Shown in pieces: positions 16,407 to 23,503 of a stretch of 27,323 nucleotides of DNA. Positions within the stretch are counted from its first letter, which is position 1, and every line of letters starts with the position of its first letter. The translations under genes were made by a program, and so were the position numbers. The stretch lies in NCBI GenBank assembly GCA_050942875.1, contig JBMNOD010000043.1, positions 1 through 27,323 of the forward strand. Direction: 5' to 3'. The stretch is from JAAZAI01 sp050942875 (GTDB taxonomy: Bacteria; Verrucomicrobiota; Kiritimatiellia; RFP12; UBA3636). The notes below the pieces were generated by a model. That model was not told the DNA's origin. It was given only the letters and a program-made list of their open reading frames with translations, and ran no database searches.

Positions 16407-18782
16407 ATGTCAAATCGCATCCTCACTGAACGCGTGCGCGCCACCGCGCTGAAAATGGGCATGGACCTCGTCGGCTTCGCGCCGGTCGAGCGCTGGGAAA
16501 AAGCCCCCTACCTGCTCAGTCCGCCGGCGATTCTGCCGGAAGCCCGGACGGTCGTCGTCTGCGGCATCCACATCACGGACACCTGGGCCGAGATGGGCGG
16601 CGAACCCGAGCCCCAGGACCGCAGCCCCGGCGGCTGGATGGACCAGAACGGGCTCATGGATCGCGTGGCCTACCGGATTGCGCGGCTTCTCCACGACAAT
16701 GGGCAGAAGGCCATCGCCGTCGTGAGCTCCAACATCTGGCGCTACCGCACGAATGAAGACATCCCGAGCACCTTCGCCCCCGACCTGTCGCACATCCACG
16801 CCGCCACCGCCGCGGGACTCGCCGAGATCGGTTGGTCCGGCTTGGCCATCACGCCGGAGTTCGGCAGCCGGGTGCGCTTCATCTCGATCGTCACGGATGC
16901 CGAGCTGACGCCGACGCCAATGTACGACGGGCCGCCCCTGTGCGACCGCTGCGGCGCCTGCATCAAGCACTGCCCCTCCGGCGCCTTGCAGCGCGACTTC
17001 AACGACGCCAAGCCTCGCGTCGTCGAAATCGGCGGCAAGGCCTTCAAATACGCCAACAAGAACATCTGGCGCTGCGCCTGGGCCGAGCACTTCAACCTCG
17101 ACCTGAACTCCGACACCCTCAAAAAAGACTTGCATGTGGATGAAAAAGTCATCCTCGACGAGCTTCACGAGAAGGGCATCCGCGGCCACGAACGCGGCGT
17201 CTGCCAGAAAGTCTGCGTGCCGCCCCATCTGCGCACCGACCGGCCGAGCTTCGGCCGCGATCGTCCGATCGCCCAGAATCGAGTCAACCGCAAATACCCC
17301 GACACGATGCCGACGCTGCGCAAAATGCGCGACGACATCATCGCCCGCGCCGTCGAACTGGGCGTGGACATCGCCGCCGTCGCGCCGCTGCAGGCCGACA
17401 CCGCCGCAGGCCGGCGCGCGCTGCTCGAAGCGCCGGGCGTCAAGACCGTCCTCGCCGTCGCCTTCCGCGTCCCGCCCGAGTTCAACCGCCGCAATTCACT
17501 GCCGCAAAAGGCGGACGGAGCGTACAATTTCTTCAATTTGAAGCGCCACCAGATCCTGCTGCGTCTCGCGCGAATGATCGAGGACTTCGGCTACCACGCC
17601 GCCTCGTACGGCTCGGGCTGGGGCGGCGTCGACGAGACGGTCGGCGGCCTGGCGGCCATGACCTCCCTCGGCGTCTTCACGGACGGCGTCTTCACCACGC
17701 CCGAATTCGGCGCGGACCAGCTCGTCGGCGCCATCACCACGGACGCGCCGCTCGACCCCTCGCCGGAGAGCCGGAGCCCCGCCCTCCCGTTCCGTCCGCT
17801 CCCCCGCTTGGAGGGCGCGGCGCTGCGACTGCGGCTTGAGCGCCTGGCCGAAGACAACCTGGTCTCCCGCTTCGGCGTCACGCCGGCCGCGCGGCTCGAT
17901 CCCGTCGCCGACGCCCTCAAGCAGGTCATCGACGAAACGCAGCTTGGCGAGGCCGTCATCGACAACAACGTCGGCCTGACGTACCACGGCGCCTACGTCC
18001 CCAAGATCATCCAGGAGGACGTGCGGATCCGCAAGCCCGAGGACTACGTGCCGGGCGCGAAGTCCGTGCTCGTGCTGGGGATGCACTATCACGAAGACCT
18101 GATCAAGAACGCCGGCCTTGAAAAAAGCCAGCAGGTGGGATGCTACAACTTCCATCAGTACCAGACGGCCTACGAGCTGAACTTCGCGGCGCTCGAAATC
18201 GTCACCGAGCTTTCCGGCATGGGCTACCGCACCATGATCGCCGAAAACCTGCTCGGCGTGGGCTCCTACACGGATTCCCCGCGCGGGAAGCTGCCCGACA
18301 TGCGCTGCGGCGCGCTCGAGGCGGTCGCGGCGGGGTTCGGAGAGATCGGCCGCAGCGGCGCCCTGCTCACGCCGGAGCACGGCCCGCACCAGCGCGTCGT
18401 CTGCATCGTCACCGATGCCGAGTTGCCGGCCGACACGCCGAAGGCGCCCTCGAACGTCTGCGGCGACTGCGCCGTCTGCGCCGACATCTGCCCGATGCAC
18501 GCGCTCGGCGGCGAGACCGTCGCGCTCGACGTCGGCGGCGTTCGCGTCGAGTACCCGCTCGTGCCGCGCCATCGCTGCGACTGGTCCAAGCGCTACAGCC
18601 TTTGTGCCGAGGAAGGCCCCGGCCTCATCGGCAGCATCACGAACGTGACGCCGCCCGACGGCGAGCTGACCATCGAGCACATCGCCGAGGCTTGCAAGGA
18701 GAAGGATCCGATCATGAAGTCCCGCACCTGCATCCTCGAGCTCTGCCTCCGCCATTGCCCGGCAGGTCGTCACAAACCCTGA
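16407..18782 (+). CDS. Three-module QueG/reductive-dehalogenase-like iron-sulfur protein
   Basis: This is a 791-residue protein; ATG 16407 follows AAGGAA by 8 bases. Three copies of a QueG-like fold are visible. Module 1 (about 5-290) has AAGLAEIGWSGLAITPEFG and a ferredoxin motif with C179, C182, C185, C189, then C223, C266 and C270. Module 2 (about 302-460) keeps a related segment (GVFTDGVFTTPEFGADQLVG) but has no cysteines. Module 3 (about 495-791) has AAGFGEIGRSGALLTPEHG and C685, C688, C691, C695, then C724, C733, C775, C780 and C784. In QueG and reductive dehalogenases this fold holds a cobamide beside two [4Fe-4S] clusters. No Tat or Sec signal is present, so it is cytoplasmic. It is not a normal epoxyqueuosine reductase (about 350-380 residues, one module). 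The substrate is unknown; a reductive step on a metabolite controlled by the IclR regulator is plausible. Confidence 0.9.
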   Translation: MSNRILTERVRATALKMGMDLVGFAPVERWEKAPYLLSPPAILPEARTVVVCGIHITDTWAEMGGEPEPQDRSPGGWMDQNGLMDRVAYRIARLLHDNGQKAIAVVSSNIWRYRTNEDIPSTFAPDLSHIHAATAAGLAEIGWSGLAITPEFGSRVRFISIVTDAELTPTPMYDGPPLCDRCGACIKHCPSGALQRDFNDAKPRVVEIGGKAFKYANKNIWRCAWAEHFNLDLNSDTLKKDLHVDEKVILDELHEKGIRGHERGVCQKVCVPPHLRTDRPSFGRDRPIAQNRVNRKYPDTMPTLRKMRDDIIARAVELGVDIAAVAPLQADTAAGRRALLEAPGVKTVLAVAFRVPPEFNRRNSLPQKADGAYNFFNLKRHQILLRLARMIEDFGYHAASYGSGWGGVDETVGGLAAMTSLGVFTDGVFTTPEFGADQLVGAITTDAPLDPSPESRSPALPFRPLPRLEGAALRLRLERLAEDNLVSRFGVTPAARLDPVADALKQVIDETQLGEAVIDNNVGLTYHGAYVPKIIQEDVRIRKPEDYVPGAKSVLVLGMHYHEDLIKNAGLEKSQQVGCYNFHQYQTAYELNFAALEIVTELSGMGYRTMIAENLLGVGSYTDSPRGKLPDMRCGALEAVAAGFGEIGRSGALLTPEHGPHQRVVCIVTDAELPADTPKAPSNVCGDCAVCADICPMHALGGETVALDVGGVRVEYPLVPRHRCDWSKRYSLCAEEGPGLIGSITNVTPPDGELTIEHIAEACKEKDPIMKSRTCILELCLRHCPAGRHKP

Positions 18783-18786
18783 AAAC

Positions 18787-20766
18787 ATGCACAAAAAGAC
18801 CGCACGACTCGTCTTCTGGATCTTGTTGCTTCCGGCCACGCCGTGCTTTGCGGGATCCCGGCACTCCGGGAGCCGCGTGTTGATGAAACAAATGAACGCC
18901 ATGTCAACCCTGTCTCCTGAAATCCGGGATCTCTCCCCGCTGGGCATCGACGCCTATCCGCTGGAAGGCGAAGTCCAGCGCATCCTCGCCCGCCCCGCGC
19001 CCGCCGGCTGGACGCCGAGCGGGCTGACGCGCGAGGCCTACCTCGACTTGATGGAACCCATGGTGCGGACGGCGGCGACATGGGTTTCCGACGAAGGCGC
19101 GCTCATCGATCCGGTTCTCCACAGGGAATGGGCGCAATCGACGCCGCGCTTTGTCTCATCCGCCGCCGTGCTGCTCCACTTCGGACGCATCGCCGATTTG
19201 CAGGATGTCGTCTTCAAGTCCATGAGCTATTGCTGCGCCCGACTGGCCGATCCTGGCATCCCGAAATCCGCCTCGGCGGATTTCTGGATGCGCGAGCTCG
19301 TCACCGCCTACGACTGCCTCGCCCCCATCGCGTCGGCCGCGCACGTCAACGCATGGAAAAAGGACCTGGCCGCCGTGCGGCCTGAAGACGCCTACGTCGC
19401 CGTCGACCCCTCGCACGCCAACCTCAAGCGATTCCACAACTGGGCCGTTTACAGCAGCGCCGGCGAAAGCATGCGCGAAGCCGCCGGCCTCGGCGGCCCC
19501 GACGGCATCCTCTGGGGCAACCGCTTCTTCGACACCTACATGGCCGCGCAGACCCATCGGTTCACGGCATGCGGCATGTACCGCGACCCCGACGATCCGA
19601 TTACGTACGACATCACGACGCGACTCCAGTTCGCGGCCGCCATCGCCCGCGGGTACAACGGCCCCTTGCGCCCTGCGCTCGACGAAATCCTCCGACGGGG
19701 CAACCAGACCCTGCTCCTCTTCGTTTCCCCCGACGGGTTCGTCCCCTTCGGCGGCCGCTCGTCGCAGTTCAATTTCCAGGAGGCCATCACCTCCGCCTTG
19801 TCTGAACTGGAGGCGCGTCGCCACCGCGACAACGACCCCGCCCTTGCAGGCGCCTTCAAGCGCCAGGCCCGCCTCGCCGCATCGTCCGTCAGGCCCTGGT
19901 TCGCGGACAGCGTCCCCGCCCGCCACATCAAGAACCGTTTTGCGCCTCAAACCCGGCATGGCTGCGATACGTATGGCCAGTATTCGGTTTACAGCATGCT
20001 CGCCACATCCTGCTTCGGACTCGCCGCGCTCTACGCCGACGACATGATCGCCGAGCATCCAACCCCTGCCGAGATCGGCGGCTATGCGCTCAAACTGCAA
20101 CCGGCCTTCCACAAAATCTTTCTCTGCGCCGAAGGCGCCTACGTCGAAATCGACACCCAAGCCGACCCGAACCACGACGCCACGGGGATCGGGCGCATCC
20201 TCTTCAAGGGACTGCCCCCCGGATTTCCGCTGGGCATGCCTTTCTCCGCCCGTCCGAAATGCATTTACGCCGAAGGCTTTTCCGCGCCGGAGAGACCCGT
20301 CGCGCTCGGCCCGGCGTGGCAGGGTCCGGACGGCGCCCCGGATTCGCTCGCATCATGGTCTTCCGGCGTGCGCGTGAAAACGAAAACCATCGAAACGAAC
20401 GGCATTGTTTCAGGCGTGGCAACCGTTTACCGGAAAGGCAAAGCCACGGTGCATGAAACCGTGCGCGTCGCTCGCGACAACGTGACCCTGGACTGGAACG
20501 TGACCATCGCCGGCACGCCCGTCAACGATCTTGGGCTTACCTTGCCGTGCCTTCTCTCCGACGGCGAAAACCAGGCGACCCTGGCGCCGACCGTCGACGG
20601 CGCCGTTCTCGCGTTCCGCGGCCAGTCCATCGCCTTCCGTTGGAATGCCGACATGCGGAAGCAACCGGACGACGCGGTGATCGCCAATCGCAACGGCGTC
20701 TACCGCGTCCTGCGCCTCGTGTCAGCGTCCGGACTCCTCCACCTCGACATCCGCCCCATCCGCTGA
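18787..20766 (+). CDS. Secreted protein resembling an alpha/alpha-toroid polysaccharide lyase or glycosidase
   Basis: This is a 659-residue protein. The start at 18787, 4 bases after the Fe-S gene, gives a clear signal peptide (MHKKTARLVFWILLLPATPC, cut after CFA). Residues about 55-460 look like a helical toroid with conserved-looking aromatic and polar runs (NWAVYSSAGESMREAAG, SPDGFVPFGGRSSQFNFQEA and YGQYSVYSMLATSCFGLAA). The C-terminal part (about 470-659) is beta-rich, with VHETVRVARDNVTLDWNVTI. This layout matches heparinase-type or related lyases and some glycosidases, but no family was named with certainty and the catalytic residues were not identified. It is the last gene of the IclR operon and is exported, so it may release the substrate whose product is handled in the cytoplasm. 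Confidence 0.83.
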   Translation: MHKKTARLVFWILLLPATPCFAGSRHSGSRVLMKQMNAMSTLSPEIRDLSPLGIDAYPLEGEVQRILARPAPAGWTPSGLTREAYLDLMEPMVRTAATWVSDEGALIDPVLHREWAQSTPRFVSSAAVLLHFGRIADLQDVVFKSMSYCCARLADPGIPKSASADFWMRELVTAYDCLAPIASAAHVNAWKKDLAAVRPEDAYVAVDPSHANLKRFHNWAVYSSAGESMREAAGLGGPDGILWGNRFFDTYMAAQTHRFTACGMYRDPDDPITYDITTRLQFAAAIARGYNGPLRPALDEILRRGNQTLLLFVSPDGFVPFGGRSSQFNFQEAITSALSELEARRHRDNDPALAGAFKRQARLAASSVRPWFADSVPARHIKNRFAPQTRHGCDTYGQYSVYSMLATSCFGLAALYADDMIAEHPTPAEIGGYALKLQPAFHKIFLCAEGAYVEIDTQADPNHDATGIGRILFKGLPPGFPLGMPFSARPKCIYAEGFSAPERPVALGPAWQGPDGAPDSLASWSSGVRVKTKTIETNGIVSGVATVYRKGKATVHETVRVARDNVTLDWNVTIAGTPVNDLGLTLPCLLSDGENQATLAPTVDGAVLAFRGQSIAFRWNADMRKQPDDAVIANRNGVYRVLRLVSASGLLHLDIRPIR

Positions 20767-20922
20767 AGTTGGCGGATGCTCTCCGCGTGTTGCATGACCA
20801 ACACGTTCGCGTCCCCGCCCGCAACGTGCAAAGCGCGTAGCCGACGGTGCGAAGCGCTTGGCGCATGATCGGACAAAGCGTGTCGCAAATGTCGACGAGC
20901 CCGACTTGCAAGTACTCGCCGA
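20767..20922. other. Gap between two convergent coding segments, with a short hairpin
   Basis: A 7-base stem (CGTGTTG facing CAACACG, loop 6) lies at 20786-20805. It follows the plus-strand operon and could end its transcription, but no T tract follows it. The rest shows no clear gene; several frames are open by chance because of the high GC content. Confidence 0.4.
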
Positions 20923-21384
20923 TTAGTCGATCGCAAGCGGCACGGCGGTGCGGTTCGCAATCAAAACCGGGGAATCCCACATCGGGATGTCCACGAGCGT
21001 CATGCCGCCGTCGCGCCGTTCGATCTTCCCCTCCGGAACCTCGAACACGCGCCCGGTGATCAGATCCACCCAGACCGGGCGGGGCAGGTCCTGCGAAACC
21101 GCCACATCCACGCCGTCGAAATCGAGCCGGTCCCCGGGCCGTTCGCCATTCCGTGGGCTCCGTTCTCGTTCGCGTTCGCGTACACGTTCACGTTCGCGTT
21201 CACGTTCACGATTCCCCCGTTCACGTTCGCGTTCGCGATTCCCCCGTTCACGTTTTTCGTGAACGGGTACGTGTACCGCTTCGCTGGGAACGAGCACGGC
21301 GCAGAGCAAACAGCATGCACAAGCAGTCGCCACGCAGACAAGGCGGCCAGCCGGGACGGCGTCGCCCCGCCCGCTTCGCGCCAC
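20923..21384 (-). pseudogene. C-terminal remnant of a glycoside hydrolase behind a hexamer-repeat segment
   Basis: The last 60 or so residues (WVDLITGRVFEVPEGKIE, later TLVDIPMWDSPVLIANRTAV) match the small beta-sandwich end of many secreted glycosidases, where a DLxTGxVYxIP strand is followed by a DSPVLI strand. Upstream in the same frame comes only a run of Arg-Glu codons made by the GAACG(C/T/A) repeat, and before it a hydrophobic stretch. A catalytic domain is absent. This looks like a glycosidase that lost its body, with repeat DNA now at the broken end. Alternatively the 153-codon frame might be expressed as a short secreted protein, but a coiled Arg-Glu stretch made from intergenic repeats makes that unlikely. 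Confidence 0.6.
21161..21255. repeat. Hexamer-type tandem repeats (CGTTCR units) with a 19-bp direct repeat
   Basis: The stretch is built of CGTTCG, CGTTCA and CGTTCT units. Within it CGATTCCCCCGTTCACGTT occurs at 21209-21227 and again at 21236-21254, 27 bases apart. Simple slippage can create such DNA. A similar GAACG-rich patch lies at 10376-10400. Confidence 0.85.
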
Positions 21385-21414
21385 ACGACCACCCTAGAAC
21401 ACAGCGCCTTGCCC

Positions 21415-21469
21415 GCACCCTGCCACAATAATCTCGAACTTTTTCTTCGAGATTATGGTGGCAGGGTGC
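21415..21469. repeat. Strong 24-bp inverted repeat (hairpin) with 7-nt loop
   Basis: The arms at 21415-21438 and 21446-21469 pair over 24 bases with one mismatch; the loop is CTTTTTC. The outer part of the arm reads GCACCCTGCCAC and the inner part ATAATCTCGAA. A second, partly overlapping hairpin can form from GGTGGCAGGGT and the following ACCCTGGCGCCACC (about 21457-21486, three-base bulge). The structure is too long for an ordinary terminator and resembles a REP or MITE-like element or a cruciform scar. No coding sequence covers it. Confidence 0.9.
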
Positions 21470-21506
21470 TGACCCTGGCGCCACCTCTGAGGCGTCCGTT
21501 CGCCTT

Positions 21507-21540
21507 CCCGTGGACGCGGCGGGGACGCCGCGTCCACGGG
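21507..21540. repeat. Perfect 15-bp inverted repeat with 4-nt loop
   Basis: CCCGTGGACGCGGCG at 21507-21521 is the exact reverse complement of 21526-21540; the loop is GGGA. It lies 38 bases after the 24-bp hairpin. No T or A tract follows, so a simple terminator is unlikely. Confidence 0.9.
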
Positions 21541-21555
21541 GCTTCGCAAAATCAA

Positions 21556-21600
21556 TGATCGGTCTGATCCGACTGATCGGTCTGATCCATCTGATCCGAC
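21556..21600. repeat. Five tandem 9-bp units
   Basis: TGATCGGTC, TGATCCGAC, TGATCGGTC, TGATCCATC and TGATCCGAC follow without gaps; a sixth weaker unit (TGGTCAAAT) ends the array. It lies between the hairpins and the AraC-family remnant. Confidence 0.9.
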
Positions 21601-21655
21601 TGGTCAAATCCCCAGCCTCGGCCGCTCCGCCACGACAAAGCCGCCCTTCGCCCCC

Positions 21656-21685
21656 AATTCGTGATTTTGCAATTCGTAATTTTGT
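21656..21685. repeat. Two near-identical 15-bp units, AT-rich
   Basis: AATTCGTGATTTTGC is followed directly by AATTCGTAATTTTGT and by a partial third unit (AATTT). This AT-rich patch contrasts with its GC-rich surroundings and lies downstream of the AraC-family gene's stop. Confidence 0.85.
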
Positions 21686-21709
21686 AATTTCCCAGGGGCA
21701 AGCCGCTGT

Positions 21710-22309
21710 TCACCCTTTATTCCGCTTGCGCCATTCCCGCATCGACATCCCCGTGCGGGAGCGGAAGAACTTCCGCAGCGCAATGTCCGACTGGTAGCCG
21801 CAGAACGAGGCGATGGCGCCGATGGGCATGTCCGTGCGGGTCAGGAGCATCTCGACCCGCTCCAGGCGGACATGCTGGATTTCGGCGAGGATGGAGCGTC
21901 CCATCGCCTCGCGGAAGCGCAGCTCGAACAAGCTGCGCGACCACGTGCGGATCTCCGCGAAACCCACGACCGCGTAGGCCGACGGCAGGTTCGCGGAAAG
22001 CTCCCGAAACGCCACGCGGGCGACCGCCTCGTTGTCCGTGGCGATCATGGGGATGCGCTCGCCATACGGATTGCGCGAGCAGTTCAAATAGATGATGGGC
22101 GCCTTGCCAAAGCGCTCCGGCGACAGGATGACGCGATCGCCCGAACATTCGACGATGCAGCCCACGGGCTGGTGCGTTTCAAGCAGCCCCGGAATCTTGG
22201 CGGGGCGCGAATCGCGTTGGTTGAAGCCCTCGACGTCCCACCCTCGCGGGCTGGCGTAACGCCGGAGGCCGGCGAGCTTCGTCTCATGGATCGGCTCGCC
22301 TTCGATCAT
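21710..22309 (-). pseudogene. AraC/XylR-type regulator with internal and N-terminal losses
   Basis: The last 80 or so residues are a normal AraC double helix-turn-helix (EMLLTRTDMPIGAIASFCGY, then ALRKFFRSRTGMSMREW). The first 110 or so residues match the start of the sugar-binding LacI/XylR-type domain (ETKLAGLRRYASPRGWDVEG). In the full family (about 380-400 residues) some 150 residues lie between VVGFAEIRTWS and the DNA-binding part; here SAYAVVGFAEIRTWS runs straight into SLFELRFREAMGRS, so the second half of the ligand domain seems lost in frame. The 5' end also looks cut: codons before the first ATG still read SLYLD in frame, like a native N-terminal strand, with a stop four codons further upstream and no start. 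It may be non-functional, or a constitutive short regulator. Confidence 0.6.
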
Positions 22310-23438
22310 GTCGAGGTAGAGGCTGCGTGACCGTCACGGAAGAACCGCCGACATGGCGGTACGGGCCGCCGATCGGTTCGGACGTCGCGGAGCCTTCGAC
22401 TTTGAGCGTGCGGACGTCAAGGCCGCTCAGCTTGACGCTGCCGATCATTTGGAGCGCCGAGCTCCCCCCGTCCGAAACGAGAACGAGCAGGCTCGACCCA
22501 TCGTCCAGGCGAGGCCCGAGGCACATGCCTTCGTAGTTTAAAAACGTGCTGTAGTTTTTCCCGATGAGGAGGCTTTTCTGCGTGGCCGTGTAAGGTGCGT
22601 TTGTCAGGGAGGCATGTCCCGAGACTTCCGTCGCACCCGCGAAATTGACCTGGTAAATACCGATGCGAAAATACACCGGAGGAAACATGCCTGACTTGTA
22701 ACAGGTGCGCTCCAGGACAAGCAGCGTCCCGTCGGGGAGCGCCGCGAGTGCGGAAACGCCGCTACGGGTGAGGGTTTCGCCGTTATAGACGCAAGGATCC
22801 GTTCCGACCGGCTCCGTGACATAGGCCCACTGCCCCGCCGCCGTCCAGTTGTCGCGGACGGAGCCGCGCGTGAACTTCGTCAGGCGCACCGTGGAGCCGG
22901 TGGTTTTGGTGGACAGATCGCCGTCGCATGGAAGCGCCTCTTCGTTGGCGGTCCACATCGTGCGTCCGTCGCCGGAAATCGTCAGCGCCTCCAGGCTGTA
23001 GTTGCCGCGGCATTGCGTCATGACCGACGGCACCGGGGCCGAGCGGAGAAGCTCGCCGGTCAAGACGTCGAACTCCCGGATCGTGGCGCCCGTCTCATCG
23101 GAAATCCAGAGCGCGCCCGACGCCGGGTCGAACGCGCACCCCTCCAGATCATGCCCCCCGGCGGTCAAAACGCCCGTTCCAATCGCAATGTCGGATTGGG
23201 CAAAGCTCCCAGTCGAGCGATTGATGTTGATCGTGACCGGATAAAGCATCTTGTCCGTATCATCCACCGCATAGAAGAGATCGCCACCCGCCCAGGCGAT
23301 GCCGCTCATTTCGACGCATCCAGCCCCCGACGGACGAGAAACATCCGTCCAATCCGACGCCGTAAGCGCGCCCCGCGATGGTGCGGGAACGAATGACGCG
23401 AGCAAGGCGGCAACGAAGCAAAGACATGCGTCTTTCAA
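22284..23438 (-). CDS. Secreted esterase-like protein of the phytase family, 3' end probably truncated
   Basis: About 384 residues if it starts at TTG 23438, which has AAGG 6 bases upstream and gives a signal peptide (KDACLCFVAALLASFVPAPS, cut near SRGA). The alternative ATG at 23525 would lie inside the IS630 element and is not the native start. The body resembles the esterase-like activity of phytase domain (PF13449), a beta-propeller: SGIAWAGGDLFYAVDD, HDLEGCAFDPASGALWISDE, SLEALTISGDGRTMWTANEE, YEGMCLGPRLDDGSSLLVLV. The protein would act outside the cytoplasmic membrane on an unknown ester. The last 13 or so residues after GGSSVTVT are Arg/Pro-rich and come from reading into the AraC-family sequence in another frame, so the native C terminus is probably missing. 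Confidence 0.72.
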   Translation of the reverse strand: MKDACLCFVAALLASFVPAPSRGALTASDWTDVSRPSGAGCVEMSGIAWAGGDLFYAVDDTDKMLYPVTININRSTGSFAQSDIAIGTGVLTAGGHDLEGCAFDPASGALWISDETGATIREFDVLTGELLRSAPVPSVMTQCRGNYSLEALTISGDGRTMWTANEEALPCDGDLSTKTTGSTVRLTKFTRGSVRDNWTAAGQWAYVTEPVGTDPCVYNGETLTRSGVSALAALPDGTLLVLERTCYKSGMFPPVYFRIGIYQVNFAGATEVSGHASLTNAPYTATQKSLLIGKNYSTFLNYEGMCLGPRLDDGSSLLVLVSDGGSSALQMIGSVKLSGLDVRTLKVEGSATSEPIGGPYRHVGGSSVTVTQPLPRHDRRRADP

Positions 23439-23452
23439 TTTTTGCCTTTCTT

Positions 23453-23485
23453 TCGCGACGAGGGATTCAGAAGCGTTGTCGCGAC
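23453..23485. promoter_or_regulatory. Inverted repeat upstream of the esterase-like gene
   Basis: TCGCGAC at 23453-23459 faces GTCGCGA at 23478-23484. The pair lies 15-46 bases before the proposed TTG start and could form a hairpin in the leader or bind a dimer. It sits in the short stretch left between the insertion sequence and the gene. Confidence 0.35.
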
Positions 23486-23503
23486 AAAGCTGCCCTGCGG
23501 CAC

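Noticed and set aside
15589..18782. Fe-S protein considered as an ordinary epoxyqueuosine reductase (queG)
   Set aside because: It is twice the length, has three modules and sits in an IclR operon rather than with queuosine genes, so no queG symbol is given.
20786..20805. Hairpin considered as a Rho-independent terminator for the IclR operon
   Set aside because: The stem is only 7 bases and no T tract follows; kept as a weak note only.
20537..20980. Minus-strand open frame of 147 codons opposite the end of the secreted lyase-like gene
   Set aside because: Mostly antisense to the lyase gene, no motif; the part in the gap is too short to judge.
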